A stretch of DNA of 64,000 nucleotides from Arcobacter roscoffensis (lineage in GTDB: Bacteria > Campylobacterota > Campylobacteria > Campylobacterales > Arcobacteraceae). The notes beneath the pieces were generated by a model. The model saw only the letters and a list, made by a program, of their open reading frames with translations. It had not been told where the DNA came from and did no database searches. A program made the translations under genes and the position numbers. The stretch covers positions 2,170,001 to 2,234,000 of the forward strand of contig NZ_CP100595.1 in the NCBI RefSeq assembly GCF_024267655.1, given 5' to 3'. Positions 57,769-64,000 of the stretch are shown here, piece after piece (the stretch's first letter is position 1; each line of letters starts with the position of its first letter).

Positions 57769-60241
57769 GTTTAGAGATAGGAATATAGATAGTAAATTGT
57801 ACACCATCTTTTATATTTTTAACTTTTAACTCCCCTCTCATATTTTGTTCTATAATGATTTTACTCATATATAAACCTAAACCTGTACCATTAAAACTAT
57901 CTTTTGTTGTAAAGTAAGGTTCAAATATTTTATCAAGAAGAGATTCGTTAATTCCACCTGCATTATCTGAAATCAATATTTTGATATGAGTTTCAACTTG
58001 TTTTGTAAGTATTCTAATTAAGGGGTTTTCAACTTGATTATCTAAAAAAGCATCTTTTGAATTCTTTATAATATTTAATAAAACTTGTGATAATTCACTT
58101 TCAAAACCATAAATTGTAATATCTTTAGACAATTGCTTATCAATTTTTATACTATGACTTTTAAAACTATCATCAATAAGAAAAATAGTTTGATTAATAG
58201 TATCGTTTATAGAGAATAGATGTTTTTCCTTATTGGGTTTAAAAAAGTTTCTAAAATCTTCAATAGTTGTAGACATCTTTTCAGTAAGAGCATTACTTAA
58301 AACTCTTTGGTTTTCAATATAGTCTTTATCTAATTTACCAAGTGAATATCTTAAATGTATATTTTGAATTATTGTACTTAAAGCACTTAATGGTTGTCTC
58401 CATTGATGGGCAATCATACTTATCATTTCACCCATTTCTGCTAGTTTTGACTGCTGAATCAAAAGCTGTTCTTGTCTTTTTCTATTATTGATTTCTTCTT
58501 TTATTCTACTATCTAAGGTGTCATTTAAGTTTTCAAGTTCTTGGGTTTTAAACTTTAATTCTTTATTTGAAAGTTCTAATTCCTGTGTTCTAATTTGTAC
58601 TTTTTTTTCCAAAGTACTATTTAGCATTTCTATTTCATCTTTAACTCTTGTTAGTTTTTTAATATATCTTCTTTGTAACATATATGTATATAAAATCACT
58701 AATAAGATAAAAACGAAAAAAGCAGTAACTTTCCAAAAAAGTTCATAATCAAAAACTTTTTCATATTTTACAGAAACCCAATCATTCATTATTTTTTGAG
58801 TTGTTTGTTCACTTATTGAAGAGACTAATTTATTGAAAATATTTAGAAGTATTAAATCATCATTTCTAACTCCAACAGATAATTTCCATTCATCATCAAA
58901 TTTTCCAGAGATTTGTAAACTTCCATAAAACTCTTCTTGAAAAGCATACGCAACATTTAGATGTGTTGTTACTTGTCCAAAGAGTTCTCCTCTTTCAACT
59001 TTTTCTAAACCATTACGTAAATGTTCTTGATTAATTATTTCAATATTAGGGTAGTTTTTTCTGATTATTTCATTATAAGCAAAATCTTTTTGTATTCCTA
59101 TTTTCTTATCTTTCAAAGTTTTTAAATCACTTATAAAAGTAACTGTTCTTTTTGTAACTAGAACCAAAGGAGCTGTAATATATGGCTTTGTAAAATTCAT
59201 ATATTCTCTTCTTTTCTCAGTATCCATAACTAAAGCTAAGATATCACAATTTCTTTTTTTTACGTAGTCTAAAGACTGAGTCCAGTTTTGAGACTCTATT
59301 AAATCAAAAGGAATCCCCAACTTTTTTTGAAAATCCTTCATATAATCAGCAGCAATACCAACATGTTTATGATTTTGAATCTTCTCAAAAGGCATCCAAT
59401 CTGGATCCACACACATATTTATACTTTTTTTCTTTTCTAGATATGCTAGCTCTTCTTTTGTAAGTTTTAAAGGTAATTTAGCTAAATCTTTTAAAAACCA
59501 TTTATCAAAAATCTCTTTTTCTTCTTTTATAGTAATTGAGTTTAAACCTTTTTCTATAATTGAATATAGTTCAGGTTTCTTTTTATTAGTAAACAAATAC
59601 AAGTTTGAAGGCTCAAAGCTAATTAAAGGCATAGCCTTTAATCCAATTGTTAAGTTCTCTTCTAAGAATCTTTGAATAATAATAGGAGAAGCTATTATTC
59701 CAGATACAGAACCTTCAAGAAGTTTTTCAACTGATTCTCGCATATCATTAGTTTCTAATATAGTAATATCAGGATGTTTTTTTCTTATATTTTCAATACT
59801 TCCTGGTTGGTTTATAATTGCTACTTTTTTGTTTTTTATATCATCAAAAGTTTCAATGCTATTATTATCTTGTTTTACAAATAATATTCTATTTACCTGT
59901 AAGATTTCAGAAGAGTAACTTCCAAATTTGCTTTTTGCATTTGAATTATTTACTAAAGGAATTAAATCAATTTCTCCATTTTCAAAAGCAAATTCTATAT
60001 TACCTTGATTAACATCTACTGTTCTTGTTTTTATTTGATATTTTTTTATAATCAACTCTAAAATATCATTTGCAAAGCCGTCTTTTTGATATTCTTTATT
60101 TAAATAGCTTAGTGGATATAAATCAGTAATTCCAACTTTTACAGTATTGTTTTTTATCCACTCTTTTTCTTTTTGAGTTAAAACAGATGTATCTGCGTAT
60201 AAAAAACTAAAAACTAAAAATATAAATACAATAAATTTCAA
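57755..60241 (-). CDS. Sensor histidine kinase with two periplasmic binding-protein domains
   Basis: An 828-residue sensor: a signal peptide (to about residue 16), two tandem SBP_bac_3 domains in the periplasm (about 30-245 and 268-490), one transmembrane helix (about 505-527), and a long coiled coil. HisKA follows with histidine in MIAHQWRQPLSALS (about residue 620), then HATPase with ILISDNAGGINE and SFNGTGLGLYMSK. The QWRQP box is typical of Campylobacterota kinases. The SBP domains suggest detection of an amino acid or similar small solute. Its stop lies in the hairpin at 57736, and it follows the receiver-kinase gene at 60267 by 25 bases, so both are likely co-transcribed. Confidence 0.88.
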   Translation of the reverse strand: MKFIVFIFLVFSFLYADTSVLTQKEKEWIKNNTVKVGITDLYPLSYLNKEYQKDGFANDILELIIKKYQIKTRTVDVNQGNIEFAFENGEIDLIPLVNNSNAKSKFGSYSSEILQVNRILFVKQDNNSIETFDDIKNKKVAIINQPGSIENIRKKHPDITILETNDMRESVEKLLEGSVSGIIASPIIIQRFLEENLTIGLKAMPLISFEPSNLYLFTNKKKPELYSIIEKGLNSITIKEEKEIFDKWFLKDLAKLPLKLTKEELAYLEKKKSINMCVDPDWMPFEKIQNHKHVGIAADYMKDFQKKLGIPFDLIESQNWTQSLDYVKKRNCDILALVMDTEKRREYMNFTKPYITAPLVLVTKRTVTFISDLKTLKDKKIGIQKDFAYNEIIRKNYPNIEIINQEHLRNGLEKVERGELFGQVTTHLNVAYAFQEEFYGSLQISGKFDDEWKLSVGVRNDDLILLNIFNKLVSSISEQTTQKIMNDWVSVKYEKVFDYELFWKVTAFFVFILLVILYTYMLQRRYIKKLTRVKDEIEMLNSTLEKKVQIRTQELELSNKELKFKTQELENLNDTLDSRIKEEINNRKRQEQLLIQQSKLAEMGEMISMIAHQWRQPLSALSTIIQNIHLRYSLGKLDKDYIENQRVLSNALTEKMSTTIEDFRNFFKPNKEKHLFSINDTINQTIFLIDDSFKSHSIKIDKQLSKDITIYGFESELSQVLLNIIKNSKDAFLDNQVENPLIRILTKQVETHIKILISDNAGGINESLLDKIFEPYFTTKDSFNGTGLGLYMSKIIIEQNMRGELKVKNIKDGVQFTIYIPISKLKKR

Positions 60242-60266
60242 ATACTAACTCCCATATTTTTTATAA

Positions 60267-61457
60267 TTATACTAATGTATTTAAAACTATTGTAAAACAA
60301 GCACCCTCAGTAGTATTACTTACCAATAGTTTACCCTTGTGATTATTTTCAACAATAACTTTAGACATATAAAGACCAATACCTGTACCATTTTTCTCTT
60401 TTTTTGTTGAAAAATATGGTTCAAAAATAAGACTCATATTCTCTTTATCAATTCCACCACCATTATCTTTTATCTCTATTTTTACACTATCTTCTATATC
60501 TTCAGTAATTATTTTAATTTCTCTATTTGATTGTTTTTCTAAGAGTTTTTCTTGAGCATTTTTTAATATATTTATAAATACATGTGCCATTTCATTTTCA
60601 TAAATATTCACATCACTTTTACTTTTAAAGTCAAAGTTTATATTAATATCATTTGTTTGAAAATCTTTATTTATCATCTTTATACTATTTTTTATAGTAT
60701 TTTCAATTTTTGTTTTAGTTATTATTTTGTCTGATTTAAAGAAGTTTCTAAAATCATCAATTGTATTAGTTAAATTTTGTACATAGCCCTCAATGTCATC
60801 TAATTTTTTATTAAAAAACTCTGTTTGCTCAAATCTTCCCTCTTTTGTTTCTAAATCATATTTTCCAGATAGTAACTTATTTTTTAGATTAAAAGAAACT
60901 GTTCCAATTGACGCCAAAGGCTGTCTCCATTGATGAGCTATCATAGCTATCATTTCACCCATTGCTGCAAATCTTGACTGAACTTCCATAAGTTTTTGTT
61001 TCTTTTCAATCTCTTGAATTGCCAGTTCTAACTCTTGATTTTTTTTTCTTAGTTTGTCTTTTAAAACCTTTGATTCCATTGCTTTTATCAATGTATCTTT
61101 TAATTTGTAAATATCAATAGGTTTTAAAACATAAGCATTTATATTTAATTCTATAGATTTCATAAGAAAGTTTGTTTCTTGATGTGCAGTAGTAATAATA
61201 ACAGGTATTTCTTTGTTAATTTCTCTAATACTTTTAATCATATCAATACCATTTAGTTTAGGCATTTTTATATCTGTCAAAACTAAATCGATTTTATCTT
61301 GCATTAACCTATATGTAGATAGACCATCTTCACCATTTTGAGCACAAATCACATTTATATCAAAAAGTTCAAGAGTTTCAGTGGTTCCTTCTTGAAGCAA
61401 AGACTCATCTTCCACATAAAGTACTGTAATATTTTTTAGAACTTCTTCCCCAATCAT
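60267..61457 (-). CDS. Receiver-histidine kinase hybrid
   Basis: A 396-residue cytoplasmic protein with an N-terminal receiver domain (about 8-125; phospho-Asp in LVLTDIKMPKLNG, Lys in YVLKPIDI). A coiled-coil linker and a HisKA/HATPase kinase follow, with histidine in MIAHQWRQPLASIG (about residue 177) and G2 in EKNGTGIGLYMSK. It has no transmembrane segment, so it could relay phosphoryl groups from the membrane sensor encoded downstream at 57755. Start supported by AGAGAAG five bases upstream. It is divergent from the response regulator at 61636 with 178 bases between. Confidence 0.88.
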   Translation of the reverse strand: MIGEEVLKNITVLYVEDESLLQEGTTETLELFDINVICAQNGEDGLSTYRLMQDKIDLVLTDIKMPKLNGIDMIKSIREINKEIPVIITTAHQETNFLMKSIELNINAYVLKPIDIYKLKDTLIKAMESKVLKDKLRKKNQELELAIQEIEKKQKLMEVQSRFAAMGEMIAMIAHQWRQPLASIGTVSFNLKNKLLSGKYDLETKEGRFEQTEFFNKKLDDIEGYVQNLTNTIDDFRNFFKSDKIITKTKIENTIKNSIKMINKDFQTNDININFDFKSKSDVNIYENEMAHVFINILKNAQEKLLEKQSNREIKIITEDIEDSVKIEIKDNGGGIDKENMSLIFEPYFSTKKEKNGTGIGLYMSKVIVENNHKGKLLVSNTTEGACFTIVLNTLV

Positions 61458-61635
61458 AACTTCTCTTTTATCTTTTTTTTATTATATCTGAAAACAATAG
61501 TCAAATAATAGCTAAACAACTTTCAAATAGACTAATATATAAACACACTAAATTATAGTTTTACTTATACTATAAGAAACAAAATGATAATATCGTTTTA
61601 TAAAAAATAGATGACTTTGTTTTAGGAAAATATTA
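61458..61635. promoter_or_regulatory. Divergent promoter region of the signalling cluster
   Basis: It separates the receiver-kinase from the response regulator. It contains an inverted repeat TATAGT/ACTATA (61555-61575) that could bind the response regulator, and AGGA nine bases before the regulator ATG. Both promoters must lie here but no clear consensus is present. Confidence 0.4.
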
Positions 61636-62367
61636 ATGGATTATGGTTTATTAAAAAAATATACTAAAGATTTTAATGTTCTTTTTGTAGAAGATGATGT
61701 TGATTTTAGAAAAGAGTTTTCAGAATTGCTTCTTGACATATTTCCCAATGTTACTACAGCAGAAGATGGACTTGATGGTTTAGATAAATATCAAGAGTAC
61801 TATAAAAACAACAACAAATACTTTGACTTAGTCATTTCAGATATAAAAATGCCAAAACTAGATGGTGTAGAATTAATTGATTCTATATATAAAATAAAAG
61901 AAGATCAAATTGTAATTATTCTCTCAGCTAGAAATGAGTTCAATTACTTATTGCCTTTAGTTAATTTAGGTATTCATCAGTTTTTTACCAAACCTATAGA
62001 TTACTCAACTTTTTTAGAAGATATATTTAAACTATCTAATCAAATGTATCATAATAAATCAAATAATAAAAAAAATACAATTGCAATCAATGAAGAACTA
62101 GAATGGGATAAGGATAGGAAATTATTAGCTAGAAATAATGAAACAATTAAACTTACAAAAAATGAACATCGTTTTGTAGAAACTATACTTAATAACAATG
62201 GCAAAGTATGTACTGTTGAAAACCTTATAAATGTTATTTGGAATGATGATTTTGAAGTTGATGCAGATATTAGCCATCTAAAAAGTTTGATTTATAGATT
62301 AAGAAAAAAAGTACCAGATTTACACATAAAAAACATATATGGAATGGGTTATATTCATGATAATTGA
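61636..62367 (+). CDS. OmpR-family response regulator
   Basis: A 243-residue two-domain regulator. The receiver domain (about 14-130) has VLFVEDDVDFRKEF (acidic pair), phospho-Asp in LVISDIKMPKLDG and lysine in FFTKPID. A linker and a winged-helix DNA-binding domain (about 150-240) follow, with IKLTKNEHRFVETILNNNGKVCTVENLINVIW and the recognition helix region DADISHLKSLIYRLRKKV and GMGYI. It is probably the output of the two kinases on the opposite strand. AGGA lies nine bases upstream of the ATG. The stop is followed 17 bases later by the phage-type polymerase. Confidence 0.9.
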   Translation: MDYGLLKKYTKDFNVLFVEDDVDFRKEFSELLLDIFPNVTTAEDGLDGLDKYQEYYKNNNKYFDLVISDIKMPKLDGVELIDSIYKIKEDQIVIILSARNEFNYLLPLVNLGIHQFFTKPIDYSTFLEDIFKLSNQMYHNKSNNKKNTIAINEELEWDKDRKLLARNNETIKLTKNEHRFVETILNNNGKVCTVENLINVIWNDDFEVDADISHLKSLIYRLRKKVPDLHIKNIYGMGYIHDN

Positions 62368-62384
62368 TTGCTAATACTTAATAA

Positions 62385-64000
62385 ATGAAATACTACATAT
62401 ATGACCTAGAGACCTTTCCAAATATCTTTACTTGTGTTATGCAAAATGCTCAAACAAAAGAGCTTAGAGTTTTTGAGTTAAGCATAAGACAAAATGACTT
62501 AGCAAAACTTCTCAAAACTCTGCAATGGCTAAGTAAAACAGATAAAATATTAGTGGGATATAATAATCTAAACTTTGATTACGCAGTACTTCAATATCTC
62601 TATAAAAATGCTAATAACTATGACCTAAATGAGCTTATTTATAAAACATTTCTTTTTGCTGATGAATTGATAAAAAATAATACTATTTATAAAGAAGATA
62701 AAAACTCTATACTTCTAAAGCAACTTGACCTTATGAAAATACATAACTTTGATTATAAAGCAACAAGAGTTAGTCTAAAGGTTTTAGAAGTAAATATGTG
62801 TATGGATTCTATTGAGGATTTAAACTTCACTATTGGAGAGAATCTAAAAACAGATGAATTTGATAATCTAATCAAATACAACAAACATGATGTTGAAGCA
62901 ACACTACTTTTTTTTAATCACTCTTTAGAATCTATCGAATTTAGAGAAAGTTTAAGTTCAAAATATAATGAGTATATGCTTAATTATAGCGATACAAAAA
63001 TAGGAAAAAGATACTTTATTAGAAACCTAGAAGAAAAACTTGGAAAAGATATATGTTATATAAATGGAAAACCAAGACAAACTGTAAGAAACTTCCTTAA
63101 TTTTGGTGAGATTATATTTGATTATGTGAAGTTTGAAAGCTTTGAGTTTCAAGCTCTTTTAAAATATCTAAAAAAACAGTATACAAACGATATGTCAAAA
63201 GTCTTTTCAAGTATCAAAAAAGAAGATTTAGAAGAACTATCTTCATTTTGTAATCTAAATGCAAAAAATGAAGCTTCTTCTTTGCACCTAAACTATAAAG
63301 GCTTTTCTTTTTACTTTGGTACTGGTGGGCTTCATGGAAGTGTTGAGGGTAAGTTTTATGACCAAAGTGATGAGTATCTTATCATTGATGTAGATGTTGC
63401 TAGTTATTACCCATCTATTGTGATACAAAATAGACTCTATCCTGAACATCTTGGGGCTGAGTTTGTGGATATATATAAAGAGATAAGGGATATGAGATTT
63501 TCATACAAAAAAGGAACTTCTCAAAACAAGATGCTAAAACTAGCCCTAAACTCAGCATATGGGGATACAAATAACCAGTTTAGTCCATTTTATGACTATA
63601 AAATGACTCTAAGTATCACCCTAAACGGTCAACTTATGCTTTGTATGCTTGCTGAAAAACTTATGAGTATAGACTCTGTTTCACTTATTCAAGCAAATAC
63701 AGATGGTCTTACTTTTAAAATAGATAAAAAAGATAAAACCTTATATGAGAATATTTCTAAAAACTGGCAAGAGTTTACAGGTCTAGAACTAGAAGAAGCA
63801 ATATACAAAAAACTATGGATTAGAGATGTAAATAACTACATAGCCCTAAAAGAAAATGGTGAAGCAAAAAAAATAGGTGCTTATAAATATGAACTAGCTT
63901 GGAATCAAAATCACTCATGCCTAGTAGTACAAAAAGCAGTAGAAGCACATCTTTTAAAAGGTATCTCAATAGAAGAGTTTATCCATAATCACAGAAATAA
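62385..64000 (+). CDS. Family B DNA polymerase, phage type (3' end outside the window)
   Basis: The frame stays open for 538 codons to the window edge. An N-terminal 3'-5' exonuclease has YDLET (D7, E9), GYNNLNFDYAV (D65) and YNKHDVEAT (Y165, D169). The polymerase part has motif A in IDVDVASYYPSI (D337), motif B K-x3-NS-x-YG (385-393) and motif C NTDG (438-441). The first position of the usual DTD is asparagine. This is the layout of phage or mobile-element DNA polymerases rather than the chromosomal replicase. The leucine codons favour CTA and CTT more than in most core genes here, which may reflect transfer. ATG follows the regulator by 17 bases, with no clear ribosome binding site. Confidence 0.85.
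   Translation, partial: MKYYIYDLETFPNIFTCVMQNAQTKELRVFELSIRQNDLAKLLKTLQWLSKTDKILVGYNNLNFDYAVLQYLYKNANNYDLNELIYKTFLFADELIKNNTIYKEDKNSILLKQLDLMKIHNFDYKATRVSLKVLEVNMCMDSIEDLNFTIGENLKTDEFDNLIKYNKHDVEATLLFFNHSLESIEFRESLSSKYNEYMLNYSDTKIGKRYFIRNLEEKLGKDICYINGKPRQTVRNFLNFGEIIFDYVKFESFEFQALLKYLKKQYTNDMSKVFSSIKKEDLEELSSFCNLNAKNEASSLHLNYKGFSFYFGTGGLHGSVEGKFYDQSDEYLIIDVDVASYYPSIVIQNRLYPEHLGAEFVDIYKEIRDMRFSYKKGTSQNKMLKLALNSAYGDTNNQFSPFYDYKMTLSITLNGQLMLCMLAEKLMSIDSVSLIQANTDGLTFKIDKKDKTLYENISKNWQEFTGLELEEAIYKKLWIRDVNNYIALKENGEAKKIGAYKYELAWNQNHSCLVVQKAVEAHLLKGISIEEFIHNHRN

Overview
The window looks like chromosomal DNA of an Arcobacter-type bacterium (Campylobacterota). The base composition is strongly AT-rich, genes are tightly packed, and GltB/GltD, GyrA, HemE, several TRAP transporters, and histidine kinases with a QWRQP phospho-acceptor box are all present. 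The genus is an inference from gene content and cannot be fixed without a 16S comparison.

Layout. 1-1610: a purine phosphoribosyltransferase (cut by the window edge) and its NCS2 purine permease. 1785-4251: a PLP aminotransferase, a divergent AraC/GyrI-type regulator and a small secreted-looking protein. 4310-9670: a complete rRNA operon on the minus strand (16S-23S-5S) with a consensus promoter, leader, processing stems, terminator and no tRNA in its spacer. 10016-10351: three identical tRNA-Asn genes with their own consensus promoter. 10369-16528: a minus-strand run gyrA-asd-yqhA-hemE-radical SAM. 16655-19541: DUF465 protein, argJ (with a duplicated tail), a K+ channel and rpmB. 19592-30591: a lipopolysaccharide/lipooligosaccharide locus with seven or so glycosyltransferases, two membrane-anchored polysaccharide deacetylases, an O-antigen-ligase-like protein, an ELM1-family protein and a lipid A acyltransferase. 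30592-38928: Ppx/GppA, ferredoxin, inositol phosphatase, gltD and gltB. 39288-42190: a plus-strand DctPQM TRAP transporter. 42171-44306: a decayed integrative element inserted at the 3' end of that dctM gene, bounded by a duplicated attachment site. 44446-47224: a hybrid histidine kinase and a drug/metabolite exporter. 47286-53438: an omega-amino-acid uptake and breakdown operon (class III aminotransferase, second TRAP system, universal stress protein, aldehyde dehydrogenase). 53709-57516: type II NADH dehydrogenase, a DUF5718-like protein and an FMN-binding glutamate-synthase-like protein. 57755-62367: a signalling cluster of two kinases and one response regulator. 62385-64000: the first 538 codons of a phage-type family B DNA polymerase that runs off the window.

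How it fits together. Nitrogen and amine metabolism recur: GOGAT, a GABA/taurine-type aminotransferase operon and a second glutamate-synthase-like flavoprotein. Cell-surface glycan assembly occupies about 11 kb of overlapping minus-strand genes. The strongest unusual observations are (i) a glycosyltransferase gene whose reading frame has no ATG, GTG or TTG at its true N-terminus, so it must start at AUA or another rare codon, or depend on frameshifting; (ii) the integrative element that uses the end of a TRAP transporter gene as its attachment site; (iii) perfectly consensus promoters for the stable RNAs, one abutting a 34-bp perfect palindrome; and (iv) the phage-like polymerase at the right edge, which may mark the start of a mobile element.
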